This document shows, one piece after another, positions 7,337 to 15,457 of a DNA stretch of 17,235 nt; position 1 is the first letter of the stretch, and the number at the start of each line of letters is the position of its first letter. This stretch comes from Nitrospirota bacterium. GTDB lineage: Bacteria > Nitrospirota > Nitrospiria > Nitrospirales > UBA8639. The DNA is taken from the NCBI GenBank assembly GCA_003233615.1, contig QIMB01000483.1, forward strand, positions 1 to 17,235, read 5' to 3'. The notes under the pieces were generated by a model. That model worked only from the letters and a program-made list of their open reading frames with translations, ran no database searches and was not told where the DNA came from. A program made the position numbers and the translations under genes.

Positions 7337-8821
7337 ATGTTTTCTCGACTCTCAATTTTTTGGCGATTAGCGCTTGGGTATCTAACAATTCTTGCCCTCG
7401 TGATAGGGGTCAACGTGTACATTCTAAGCCAGTTTCGGGCGATTACGGAACTTGGCGCTGAACTCGCGACGCATCATTTTCCGGCGGTTGAGACCGCGAA
7501 ACAGTTAATCACCAGTTTATATGCCCAATTAAAAAGTGATAAGCAATATTTGGTTTTGCGCGACACGACTCTTCTGAAGGAGTTTTTACAGGAAGCCGAA
7601 AATTTTCGAAAAACCTTACAAGCGTTGGAAGATCAAGAACAAGTTGACGCGACGCGAGAAGCTCTTCAAAAGGTGAAGGTCCGGCATGAAGAGTTCCATA
7701 CTCTCTTTTTGAATGTCGGTGTGGAACAAGCAGATCGGTCTCCATTAGCTATTGCTAATTATGAGCATGAACGAGATGGTCTTATCAATGCGATGGCGCA
7801 AGCTATTAATGGCTATATTACGTCTCAAGAAGCCAGTGTCGGGGCGATTCTTCGAGATTCCCATCTTCGTTCGGTTCAGGCGCAAGAAATTACCCAACAG
7901 TTGCTGCTGATGGCGCTGGTCTTAGGTCTTGGCTTGGCTGGCATTGCCAGTTATAGTATCCTTCGTCCATTGCGACGTGTGAAAGCCCAAATCCGTAGAA
8001 TTGGGCAGGGCAAATTTGGAGGGACGATTTCTCAAGCAGTTCCTCAGGAATTGCGAGACCTGGTAGATCAGGTCAATTGGATGGGAGAAAAACTCAAAAA
8101 TCTTGATGAAATGAAATCTGAATTTTTGGCAAATATTTCACATGAATTACGGACACCCCTTGCCTCTATCCGAGAAGGCTCACAATTACTGCTTGATGGT
8201 ATCCCAGGGGAATTGAATAAAGATCAACGCGAAACACTGTCCATTATCTCTGATAGCAGTCAACGATTAAATCATTTGATTGGTAATCTCTTGGATCTCT
8301 CGCGTATGGAAGCGGATATGGTGGCCTATAATTTCAACCCAACTGATTTAAATCGTGTGGCACTACGATCTACGGAGAAAGTAAAATTTCTCGCTGATCG
8401 AAAAAATATTTATATGGATATCGATTTAGTTCAAGGAAAGGTCAAGACTCAGGAAGTGGATGGGCTGCGGATGGAACAAGTGTTCGAAAATTTCCTCTCG
8501 AATGCAATTAAATTCAGTCCAAAAGGCGCCACGATTTCGATACGATCTAAGCCTGATTCAGACAATACAGGTATTCATTTTATCGTTGAAGATACAGGGC
8601 CGGGTATTCTTCAAGAAGATTTGCCCCATATTTTTGAACGGTTTTATCAAGGGAAAACCCCGGAAGGGCGAGCGTATGTAGGAAGTGGCATTGGTTTAGC
8701 GTTGGCGAAGCGCGTCATCGAAGACCATGGTGGCACCATTTGGGCCGAAAGCACGCTCGGGAAAGGCACCGCGCTGCATTTTATCATTACGTCGCGAATA
8801 TCTGCGAAAACTTTTCATTGA
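7337..8821 (+). CDS. glrK: GlrK/QseE-like membrane sensor histidine kinase
   Basis: A 494-residue kinase if ATG 7337 is used (TTG at 7328 would add three residues). A first membrane helix lies at about 8-30 and a periplasmic helical sensor region at about 31-187, a four-helix-bundle type by its heptad pattern. A second helix is at about 188-208, then a HAMP linker and a HisKA domain with the phospho-acceptor in NISHELRTPL (H269). The ATPase domain shows its N box in FENFLSNAIKFSP, DTGPGI, FERFYQG and GSGIGLALAKRV. All catalytic motifs are intact. The following genes are a QseG-like lipoprotein and a GlrR-like sigma-54 regulator, the same order as glrK-yfhG-glrR in Enterobacteriaceae. The orthology call rests mainly on this context; the stimulus is unknown. 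Confidence 0.8.
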   Translation: MFSRLSIFWRLALGYLTILALVIGVNVYILSQFRAITELGAELATHHFPAVETAKQLITSLYAQLKSDKQYLVLRDTTLLKEFLQEAENFRKTLQALEDQEQVDATREALQKVKVRHEEFHTLFLNVGVEQADRSPLAIANYEHERDGLINAMAQAINGYITSQEASVGAILRDSHLRSVQAQEITQQLLLMALVLGLGLAGIASYSILRPLRRVKAQIRRIGQGKFGGTISQAVPQELRDLVDQVNWMGEKLKNLDEMKSEFLANISHELRTPLASIREGSQLLLDGIPGELNKDQRETLSIISDSSQRLNHLIGNLLDLSRMEADMVAYNFNPTDLNRVALRSTEKVKFLADRKNIYMDIDLVQGKVKTQEVDGLRMEQVFENFLSNAIKFSPKGATISIRSKPDSDNTGIHFIVEDTGPGILQEDLPHIFERFYQGKTPEGRAYVGSGIGLALAKRVIEDHGGTIWAESTLGKGTALHFIITSRISAKTFH

Positions 8822-8832
8822 TCACACTGTTT

Positions 8833-9663
8833 ATGGTGATTACTCAATGTAGAGCATGGCAAGCCATCCCGTGTATTCTTTGGGTGCTCTTGTCTCTTTC
8901 CTGCACAGGGCCAAATTGGAATGCAAAGCAGCCCATCGAATATTTTACGGTTTCTCCTAGTAATCTCGCTCTTGTCTTGGAGCCAGAGCCAGAAGATGTT
9001 GCGTATTTCAAGGCCATTGCTGAAGATCAGGAGAAGCAATTGGGTCTGTGTAAGGAGGAGGATGTCTGTCGGAGTTCACACTTTCTCCGTGGTCTCTCGG
9101 CGTTATATGAGAATCGTGAATTGGCGGCTCTGCATTTCCGAAAAGTCGTGGTCTCTCGGCCTAATAGCGTATTAGCAAAAGAGAGTCGGTTTTGGTTATG
9201 GTTTTTAGACGTACTGAATACCCCGAACAGTGCAGGTCTGACATCGCAAGAGCTTATAAAGCGATTGACGCGTGAAGTGGTCGACAAAGAATTGTCAATA
9301 CATGAACTGACCAGAATGTTAGAAGTTTCCTCGGCAGACATTCTGGAACAAGAGTTGGCTGTTCAGAATGAAGTGGTCAAGAAACAAAAGCAGGCAATGG
9401 CCAATTTAACGAAACAACTTGAACAGGCAAGAAAAGGTCAAGTTGTTCATCAGGGTGTCCAGCAAGCACTCAAAGTCAGTGAAAAAAAGGTAGAAGAATT
9501 GATCAATCAATTAGAAGCCTTGCGGCGGATTGATCAGGAAATTCGTGAAAAAGTACCCCCGACGCGCCCATCAGAAAAGATGACCCCTAGCCCAGAGCTT
9601 GAAAAACCTATAGAGAATACAGGGTCTAATCCTAACGAACGTACACCTGAAAGTAAGAAGTGA
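8833..9663 (+). CDS. QseG-like lipoprotein with C-terminal coiled coil
   Basis: 276 residues from ATG 8833; a TTG at 8818 overlapping the kinase stop codon is an alternative start. The N-terminus is a lipoprotein-type signal (AIPCILWVLLSLSC) with a slightly irregular lipobox before the cysteine. A helical, TPR-like stretch follows (SHFLRGLSALYENRELAALHFRKV), with a CKEEDVC pair that could form a disulfide. A long coiled coil covers roughly residues 165-240 (EVVKKQKQAMANLTKQLEQA...), and the tail is rich in proline and charge. Position between a GlrK-like kinase and a GlrR-like regulator matches QseG/YfhG, an outer-membrane lipoprotein that contacts the QseE sensor domain. Sequence resemblance to QseG is weak by eye; the role as an accessory of the adjacent kinase is inferred from synteny. 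Confidence 0.65.
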   Translation: MVITQCRAWQAIPCILWVLLSLSCTGPNWNAKQPIEYFTVSPSNLALVLEPEPEDVAYFKAIAEDQEKQLGLCKEEDVCRSSHFLRGLSALYENRELAALHFRKVVVSRPNSVLAKESRFWLWFLDVLNTPNSAGLTSQELIKRLTREVVDKELSIHELTRMLEVSSADILEQELAVQNEVVKKQKQAMANLTKQLEQARKGQVVHQGVQQALKVSEKKVEELINQLEALRRIDQEIREKVPPTRPSEKMTPSPELEKPIENTGSNPNERTPESKK

Positions 9664-9770
9664 ACAGGTAAAATGTAACAATGGGAAAAAATGTTGGATT
9701 TTATCTCCATGTTGGTTCTAGAAAAATATGCGCCTGTTAAATAGTATAACTCCCGTAATCCGTGAATTTC

Positions 9771-9911
9771 TGAGGTGCAATCGACGTTCGTAGCTATCGA
9801 ATGATCAAAAAAATCTGTTCAGCAAAGCTTCTGCCTTTTGGGTGTACGAAGCTCAGCACGTGAGCACGGCAAATTGGCAAGGACGCTGTTGGCGGATTTT
9901 TTCACATTCCC
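9771..9911 (+). repeat. Palindromic intergenic repeat, copy C (full length)
   Basis: The left module TGAGGTGCAATCGACGTTCG, TAGCTATCGAATGATCAAAAA matches copies A and B with changes. The interior CAGCACGTGAGCACGGCAA and ACGCTGTTGGCGGATTTTTT, and the end TTCACATTCCC, match copy B. It lies inside the glrK-lipoprotein-glrR gene set, ending 39 bases before the glrR start codon and leaving that gene's AGAGGAG ribosome-binding site intact. It could affect read-through into glrR. Confidence 0.75.
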
Positions 9912-9950
9912 AAGGTGGAATTTCTTTCTTGAGAGCAGAGAGGAGCGACA

Positions 9951-11345
9951 ATGTCTGACGAGCGAATTCTTGTTGTTGATGACGATCCGAGTTTATTGAC
10001 ATTACTCAAAATGCGTTTACGTTCCATGGGGTTTGCGGTGACTGCCTGTGAAACGGGTGAAGATGCGCTGAATTGTGTCCAGGAAGGTCCCTATGACTTT
10101 GCGATCCTTGATCTTCGATTGCCTGATGTGGATGGTCTAGACCTTATGGAGGAATTGCGCCACACTCAGAACAATCTGCCTGTTTTAATTTTAACAGCGC
10201 ATGGGTGTATCCCCAATGTGGTGCAAGCGATGAAAAAGGGAGCCTATGGCTATTTAACGAAACCCTTCGATGATAAGGAATTACAGGAAAGCATTGATAA
10301 GGCGTTGACCACCAAGCGGTTGAGTGCAGAAATTCATCGTCTTCAATTGCTCGTGAATGAATTATATGGATTAGACAACGTCGTAGCCCGCAGTCCGCAG
10401 ATGCATGCGGTGCTTCAACAAGTGGCTCGTGTGGCAAAGACTGATACGACGATTTGTATTTCAGGCGAAACGGGAACGGGAAAGGAAATTATTGCTCGTG
10501 TTATTCATTGTAATAGCCCACGAGCGTCAAAACAGTTTACGGCAGTCAATTGTGCGGCTATTCCAGAAACCTTGTTTGAAAGTGAGCTATTTGGGCATCT
10601 TAAAGGAGCCTTTACCGGTGCGCATCAAAATAAGCGTGGTTTAATTCATAGCGCAGATAAAGGGACACTCTTTTTAGATGAAATTGGAGAAATGCCTCTG
10701 ACACTTCAAGGCAAACTTCTCCGCGCCATTCAAAATCGAGAAATCTTACCTGTAGGCGGACAAGTTCCCATCAAAATTGATGTGAGGATTCTAGCCGCGA
10801 CGAATATCGATCTCGAGCTAGCGGTCCGGGAGGGACGATTTAGGGAAGATCTCTATTATCGCATTCATGTGGTTCCCCTTCATCTCCCCCCCTTACGGGA
10901 ACGGCGAGAGGATATTCCATTTTTAGCACAATTTTTTCTGAAACGCAGTGCGGAGCATCATCAAAAGGTGGTCAAGGGGTTTTCTCCGGAAGCCATGCAA
11001 GGTCTGATTACTCATTCATGGCCTGGAAATGTTCGTGAACTGGAAAATATGATTGAACGAATGGTGGTCATGTCACTCCATGAGACTATCACGTTAGAAT
11101 GTCTTCCTCTTTCACCTCAAAAACCCACACAATCTGGAAGCTTACCGCCTTTGACGGAAGCCAAAGAGGCCTTTGAGCGTAACTATCTCAAAGATGTGTT
11201 ATGTGCAACGCAAGGAAATATCTCTCGGGCTTCTCAGATTGCCGGACGGTATAGAGCCGATTTTTACAAATTATTGAAGAAATATGGTCTTCATCCTTCT
11301 GATAAACCGACTGATATTCCTCCGCGTGTGACCCGTTCTGACTAG
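9951..11345 (+). CDS. glrR: GlrR/QseF-like sigma-54-dependent response regulator
   Basis: A 464-residue NtrC-type activator in three parts. The receiver domain (1-125) has acidic residues D10-D12, phospho-acceptor D54 in AILDLRLP, T82 and K104. The AAA+ domain (about 143-375) has Walker A GETGTGKE (172-179), the sigma-54 contact loop GAFTGA (219-224), Walker B TLFLDEIGE, and REDLYYR and WPGNVRELEN further on. The C-terminal DNA-binding helix-turn-helix ends in ASQIAGRYRADFYKLLKKYGL, close to the GlrR tail (FYKLL). ATG 9951 has a good GAGAGGAGCGAC ribosome-binding site. It should respond to the GlrK-like kinase two genes upstream, although a repeat of about 140 bp separates it from the lipoprotein gene. 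Targets are unknown; I found no convincing sigma-54 promoter in the window. Confidence 0.85.
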   Translation: MSDERILVVDDDPSLLTLLKMRLRSMGFAVTACETGEDALNCVQEGPYDFAILDLRLPDVDGLDLMEELRHTQNNLPVLILTAHGCIPNVVQAMKKGAYGYLTKPFDDKELQESIDKALTTKRLSAEIHRLQLLVNELYGLDNVVARSPQMHAVLQQVARVAKTDTTICISGETGTGKEIIARVIHCNSPRASKQFTAVNCAAIPETLFESELFGHLKGAFTGAHQNKRGLIHSADKGTLFLDEIGEMPLTLQGKLLRAIQNREILPVGGQVPIKIDVRILAATNIDLELAVREGRFREDLYYRIHVVPLHLPPLRERREDIPFLAQFFLKRSAEHHQKVVKGFSPEAMQGLITHSWPGNVRELENMIERMVVMSLHETITLECLPLSPQKPTQSGSLPPLTEAKEAFERNYLKDVLCATQGNISRASQIAGRYRADFYKLLKKYGLHPSDKPTDIPPRVTRSD

Positions 11346-11358
11346 AGTGACGGGTTTT
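11331..11358 (+). terminator. Possible intrinsic terminator overlapping the glrR stop
   Basis: ACCCGT (11331) and ACGGGT (11350) are a perfect 6-bp inverted repeat with a 13-base loop containing the glrR stop codon, followed by TTTT. The short stem and long loop make it weak. Confidence 0.3.
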
Positions 11359-11552
11359 GTCTTAGGGCTATGTCAAGCCATAAGTCGTGTGTCTAGAGAG
11401 CTCATCTTTAGGCCTTAGGCGATTCTTCAATTGAGAAATCCTCATCATAGGTCAACTACTTTTTCGGTTCCCTTCATTACAGATAAAAAACAAATTTGAC
11501 CTCAGTCTAAGAGTCGCTTACGAGGCAGAGTCTATCAAGGCCGCGCGGAGGA
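11346..11552. other. Intergenic stretch without recognisable genes
   Basis: I see no coding signal on either strand. AGGTCAA near 11451 and TTGACCT near 11496 form a 7-bp inverted pair about 40 bases apart, which could be chance. The stretch leads into the IS200-like remnant. Confidence 0.5.
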
Positions 11553-11575
11553 CCACGGGGCGTGAGCCCGTGGGT
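11553..11575 (+). repeat. Left hairpin/14-mer repeat of the IS200-like remnant
   Basis: CCACGGG pairs with CCCGTGG around a 7-base loop. The 14-mer GTGAGCCCGTGGGT at 11562-11575 recurs exactly at 12087-12100. Confidence 0.55.
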
Positions 11576-11641
11576 GAAAGCGCTCCACGCAGGAGGCGGG
11601 GGACTCCTTGCTACATGAGTGGTTCGTGATGACACTTACGC

Positions 11642-12068
11642 ATGGAAGTTTGCCCGAGTGGCCACGGGGCGCATCTGCATCACTATCCTGTGGTGTGAAT
11701 CCCCAAGTTTTGCCGACGAATTTTGCGGGGGGCGATCAAAATATTTGTGGAAGAACATCTAGCTCAGATCCAGCCCTATCATCAGGATGTGACTGTCCAA
11801 CGATGGAGCGTGCAGGTTGACCATATTCACGTGGTGCCGGTGATTCCTCCGACATATGCAGTCTCGAACATTGTGGGACAAGATGAAAGCGAATCTGAGT
11901 CGGCAACTTGCTCTTCGGTTCCCCGAGCTGAAGCGGACCTACTGGGGGGTGGCGCTGTGGTCTCCCGTGTTTTTCTCGTCGATAGTTGGGTTATACAAGC
12001 CAGTGATCCTGCTGTACGTGGACCATCAAGAACGAGTGGCCAAAGGGCATCTGCAGTTCGAGTTTTAA
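11642..12068 (+). pseudogene. IS200/IS605-family TnpA (Y1 HUH transposase), nonsense and frameshift
   Basis: Read in the frame of ATG 11642, the sequence gives a TnpA N-terminus ending HHYPVV, then a TGA at 11696-11698 exactly where the family has the tryptophan or similar residue of a VWIPK-type motif. It continues PKFCRRILRGAIKIF to the HUH motif VDHIHVV and PPTYAVSNIVGQ. One extra base near 11881-11882 shifts frame. The next frame continues MKANLSRQLALRFPELK, RTYWGVALWSPVFFSS and YVDHQERVAKGHLQFEF to TAA at 12068. The YVDHQE tyrosine corresponds to the probable catalytic Y1. Together these cover a whole TnpA of about 140 residues with one stop and one +1 shift, so it should be inactive. 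The match is by recognised family motifs. Confidence 0.8.
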
Positions 12069-12077
12069 TGTTACGTG

Positions 12078-12100
12078 CCACGCAATGTGAGCCCGTGGGT
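12078..12100 (+). repeat. Right hairpin/14-mer repeat of the IS200-like remnant
   Basis: CCACG (12078-12082) can pair with CGTGG (12094-12098). It contains the second exact copy of GTGAGCCCGTGGGT (12087-12100), 10 bases past the tnpA stop. Confidence 0.5.
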
Positions 12101-12650
12101 ATCTACTATTCAGATTCTCATGCGCAGATTACGCTGTCATCATACATTGTTTTTTCCCCTTTCCCAATATTAAATATGGAAGCGGCGGTTGGGCGTGAAA
12201 AGGATGTGCTATGAATGTATGTGCATAAGGAAGTCACAAAATGTGTGATCACCTTCTGAGTGACGAGCGATTTTTAGAATTCTCTAGGTCCAAGAAGATC
12301 TTGTGCTGACTTTCGTGATCCCACTGCCATTTTTAGGATCATAGGGACATGGGTATTTCCCTTTAGTCTTGCCTATGATTTTCCGATTACGAGATATGGG
12401 GTTTACATGGACCCTGACGGAAAAATTTTGCCTATCCAAAGCCAATTGCGAATCTGTTCAAGTTATTTTCTCTCAAGTTCTAAGAGGAAGGATTTGTCAG
12501 GTGGAGAAAAGATAAAGATTACTAGCCTAGGTTTGCTGCATAGCATGTCGGACATCAGGCATACCTTTTTTAGCATATAGCGTCAGGTAAAAGTTGTCGT
12601 GCAAAACATAGTGCTATGAAAGTTGTGTATGGGGGACTGGTTGCAGAATT
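12101..12650. other. 550-base stretch without a recognisable gene upstream of the PrsK-like gene
   Basis: No frame gives a recognised protein. One frame is open from about 12277 to 12580 but lacks an early start and matches nothing I know. The N-terminal membrane domain of a normal PrsK would be expected about here if the downstream gene were full length, but I do not find hydrophobic helices in frame with it; a TAG at 12609-12611 closes that frame. ATGTC-G-GACAT (12545-12555) is a small palindrome of unknown meaning. The stretch presumably contains the promoter for the PrsK-like gene. Confidence 0.5.
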
Positions 12651-12668
12651 GTGGATGAGGAATTTCTA

Positions 12669-13904
12669 GTGAACTCTGATTTACGTGTAACTGGGTGGAA
12701 TGCGAGGACCATCCCGTTTCTGGGTACAAAATATGATTATCGTCAAAAATGGCTAGAAATCACTGAAGTTTTTTCAGCCTGTCAAGACCTGCACGAAATC
12801 TATGATCGCTTTCTGGAGTGGCTCAGTCAAACTTTTGATGCTTCTCGAATCACTATTTGGAAGAGGTTTAATGCTGATGGGCGATTCTATCAGATTCGAT
12901 CCACCAATTCTGATGACCAGCCTTTACCGATTGCTGGCACACATTCTTTGGTTCAAGGAATTCTTGCCAACAAAGGCCCGTTCAGGATTGATGAAGATGA
13001 CAACCAAGACGATGGTCTTAGAGAACTTCGTCAAAACACGCAGGCTTATATCTGCGTTCCTCTGATTACAACACAGGATGGGCTGCTTGGATTTTGCACG
13101 CTGAGCAAAGAATTCGATGATCGAACCTATGATGATGATGATTGTGACTTACTTCGCGTCATTGCTCATCATGTCACCATGTTAATGTTACAGTTTCAAT
13201 TGGTTGAAGAATGGAGCGCGAGGGCAAAATGGGAAGCGGTACACAAGTTTTCAGGGTTTTATCTCCATGATTTAAAAAACTTAGCCTCCAGTTTATCGCT
13301 GGTCGTGCAAAATGCAGAACGCTATGGCGATGATCCTGATTTTCAATCGTCAGTATTGCGAACAGTGCGTCATACGTCGCAGCGCATCATTGATCTCATG
13401 GCCAAGTTAGCCGATGACTGTAAAGATTTTGATACAGGCAGGGAGAGGAATATTCAAGCCCTCGATTTCAACATGTTGATTCATGAAACGGTAGAAGCTC
13501 TGAATGGAGAAGGATGTCAAATAATCTTTCATTCTGGAGAAGCTATTCCCAGCCTTCAATTACAAAGAGAACCGATAAAACAGGTATTGTTGAATGTGAT
13601 TCTCAATGCACAGCAAGCGATGAATGGCAAGGGAGCCATTCATATCACCACAACTTATGATGGGCACCACGTAGCTGTGGAAATCGTGGATACGGGACCT
13701 GGAATTCCTATTGCACGTATGGAATCTTTGTTCCAACCCTTTAAGAGTTCGAAGGAAAATGGATTAGGGGTGGGGCTTTTTCAATGCAAGCACATGGTTG
13801 AGGAAAATCATGGTCAGATTCATCTTGAAAGCCAGGAAGGGCATGGAACAACCGTATTCATTTCCTTTCCTGTTGAAACTTCCATCAGTAAAGGGAATAA
13901 GTGA
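12669..13904 (+). CDS. PrsK-type (PEP-CTERM/EPS-associated) histidine kinase, GAF plus kinase part only
   Basis: 411 residues from GTG 12669, which has GAGGAA about 7 bases upstream; GTG 12651 would add six residues but lacks a ribosome-binding site. The N-terminus KYDYRQKWLEITEVFSACQDL matches the junction where the membrane domain of PrsK meets its GAF domain. A GAF domain follows (about 40-180), then the unusual PrsK phospho-acceptor box FYLHDLKNLASSLSLVVQNAERYG (H200), an N box in LLNVILNAQQAM, DTGPGIP and GLGVGLFQCKHMVEE. Typical PrsK proteins are near 700 residues with many N-terminal membrane helices; here these are absent, so the protein should be cytosolic. PrsR follows 119 bases downstream. 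The family call is good; whether this is a truncation or a natural short form is open. Confidence 0.8.
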   Translation: MNSDLRVTGWNARTIPFLGTKYDYRQKWLEITEVFSACQDLHEIYDRFLEWLSQTFDASRITIWKRFNADGRFYQIRSTNSDDQPLPIAGTHSLVQGILANKGPFRIDEDDNQDDGLRELRQNTQAYICVPLITTQDGLLGFCTLSKEFDDRTYDDDDCDLLRVIAHHVTMLMLQFQLVEEWSARAKWEAVHKFSGFYLHDLKNLASSLSLVVQNAERYGDDPDFQSSVLRTVRHTSQRIIDLMAKLADDCKDFDTGRERNIQALDFNMLIHETVEALNGEGCQIIFHSGEAIPSLQLQREPIKQVLLNVILNAQQAMNGKGAIHITTTYDGHHVAVEIVDTGPGIPIARMESLFQPFKSSKENGLGVGLFQCKHMVEENHGQIHLESQEGHGTTVFISFPVETSISKGNK

Positions 13905-14023
13905 AACCTAAGGTCACAAATCAGGTGGATAAGCTGAAGATTTGTAGGAGTCAACCATGCGTCATCTTTGAGGAAAAGCGCGGAGATTTGAGGCTAACAG
14001 AATAACCATTTTACGATAACGAC

Positions 14024-15406
14024 ATGTCAAAAATTGATAACACACAGGATGCTGGGATACTTCCATCGGTTCTGCTCATAGATGATAGCCCGGAGATTCT
14101 TGAACAAATGAAATGGGGCTTAAAGCATCGTTACACGATTTTTGAGGCCGACAATCGTGAAGCGGCAGTAGGAATTCTACAGCGAGAGAAGATGGCTCTC
14201 ATTACCCTAGACTTAGGATTGCCTCCAGATGCTGATGGAGTCTCGGAGGGTTTAAGTGCTTTAAAGCAATTCATCGAGGTCAATCCCTTGGTAAAGGTTG
14301 TTGTGATCACTGGGAATCAAGACCGAGCAAATGCTTTAAAGGCTATTCAATTTGGTGCTTATGACTTTATGGAGAAGCCTGTAGATTTGGAGGTATTCAA
14401 GACAGTTCTCCGACGGGCTGAATATTTATCTGGTCTTGAGAAAGAAAACCAAACATTACTCGAGCGTGAGGGAAAACGCGGATTCCCGGATATTATTGGT
14501 ACCAGCGCAGTGATGGCCAAAGTTTTCGATACGATTCGGCGTGTGGCCGTGTCTGATATTTCAGTGTTAATCGTTGGTGCGAGTGGGACGGGAAAAGAAC
14601 TAGTGGCACGAGCTATTCACCAGCAAAGCCATAGAAAAGATGGGCCTTTTGTTGCAATCAATTGTGGAGCGATTCCAGAAATGCTTTTGGAAAGCGAGCT
14701 GTTTGGCCATGAAAAGGGCGCGTTTACTGGTGCGCATATTCAACGGCCCGGGCGTATTGAATTGGCTGAAGGAGGGACACTCTTCCTTGATGAAATTGGA
14801 GAAATTCCTCCGGCCTTGCAAGTGAAATTACTGCGTGTCTTACAAGAGCGAACTATTGAACGTGTGGGTGGTCGAGTAGAAATTCCAGTTGATATACGAG
14901 TTTTAGCGGCAACCAATTCGGATTTACAGATGGCCATGAAAGAGGGACGTTTCCGTGAAGATCTTTATTATCGATTAAATACAGTGACTATTTCTGTTCC
15001 GCCGTTACGGGACCGTGGAACTGATATTGTGATGTTGGCCAAAGTTCTTCTTCAGCGCTTTACGGAGGAAGCCAAAAAGAAAATTTCTGGGTTTTCTCGT
15101 GAAGCCTTGTTGGCGCTTGAGCAATATCATTGGCCTGGGAATGTTCGGGAATTAGAAAATCGAATTCGTCGTGCGGTGACTCTTACGGATAATCTTCGAA
15201 TTGCACCGGAGGATTTAGATTTGGAAGAGCCAAAAGATGTGCAAGCCGGCCCAACGTTAAAAGAAGCTCGAGATGTTGTAGAAAAACGCATCATTGAGCA
15301 AACGCTCAATAAAACAGGTGGAAATATTACCAAAGCGGCCACGATTTTGAGTGTGAGCCGTCCTACCCTTCATGATTTGATTTCTCGCCACGCGATAAAA
15401 AAATAA
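14024..15406 (+). CDS. prsR: PrsR-type sigma-54 response regulator (PEP-CTERM/EPS system)
   Basis: 460 residues. The receiver domain (about 14-135) has D20/D21, phospho-acceptor D63 in ITLDLGLPPDADG and K118 in MEKPVDLEVF. The GLPPDADGVSEGL insertion after the phospho-acceptor is typical of PrsR. The AAA+ domain (about 156-390) has Walker A GASGTGKE (185-192), GAFTGA (232-237), Walker B TLFLDEIGE, and REDLYYRLN and WPGNVRELENRIRRA. The C-terminal helix-turn-helix GGNITKAATILSVSRPTLHDLI is also PrsR-like. PrsR activates sigma-54 promoters of exopolysaccharide and PEP-CTERM protein genes. It follows the PrsK-like kinase, its expected partner. No exosortase or PEP-CTERM substrate lies in this window. 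The ribosome-binding site before ATG 14024 is weak. Confidence 0.88.
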   Translation: MSKIDNTQDAGILPSVLLIDDSPEILEQMKWGLKHRYTIFEADNREAAVGILQREKMALITLDLGLPPDADGVSEGLSALKQFIEVNPLVKVVVITGNQDRANALKAIQFGAYDFMEKPVDLEVFKTVLRRAEYLSGLEKENQTLLEREGKRGFPDIIGTSAVMAKVFDTIRRVAVSDISVLIVGASGTGKELVARAIHQQSHRKDGPFVAINCGAIPEMLLESELFGHEKGAFTGAHIQRPGRIELAEGGTLFLDEIGEIPPALQVKLLRVLQERTIERVGGRVEIPVDIRVLAATNSDLQMAMKEGRFREDLYYRLNTVTISVPPLRDRGTDIVMLAKVLLQRFTEEAKKKISGFSREALLALEQYHWPGNVRELENRIRRAVTLTDNLRIAPEDLDLEEPKDVQAGPTLKEARDVVEKRIIEQTLNKTGGNITKAATILSVSRPTLHDLISRHAIKK

Positions 15407-15457
15407 ATTGCTTTGGCTCTCGTCTAGGCAAGAATCTTTTCGTATCTGACCACATCC

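Larger units (their letters stand above)
11553..12100 (+). mobile_element. Decayed IS200/IS605-type element (tnpA only)
   Basis: A broken Y1 HUH transposase gene lies between two short related structures. On the left is a perfect 7-bp hairpin, CCACGGG-GCGTGAG-CCCGTGG (11553-11573). On the right is a related imperfect hairpin beginning CCACG (12078) and ending CCGTGGGT (12100). Both contain the identical 14-mer GTGAGCCCGTGGGT. IS200/IS605 elements carry subterminal hairpins rather than long terminal inverted repeats, so these are plausible ends. The total of about 550 bp fits a tnpA-only element. No TnpB gene is present. Exact boundaries are not determined. Confidence 0.6.

Noticed and set aside
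12545..12555. ATGTC-G-GACAT palindrome upstream of the PrsK-like gene as an operator
   Set aside because: Arms of five bases are expected by chance, and no second copy was seen near prsR.
12277..12580. An open frame of about 100 codons containing VYMDPDGKILPIQSQL
   Set aside because: It has no plausible start or ribosome-binding site near its beginning, and I recognise no family. It looks like chance openness in an AT-rich spacer.
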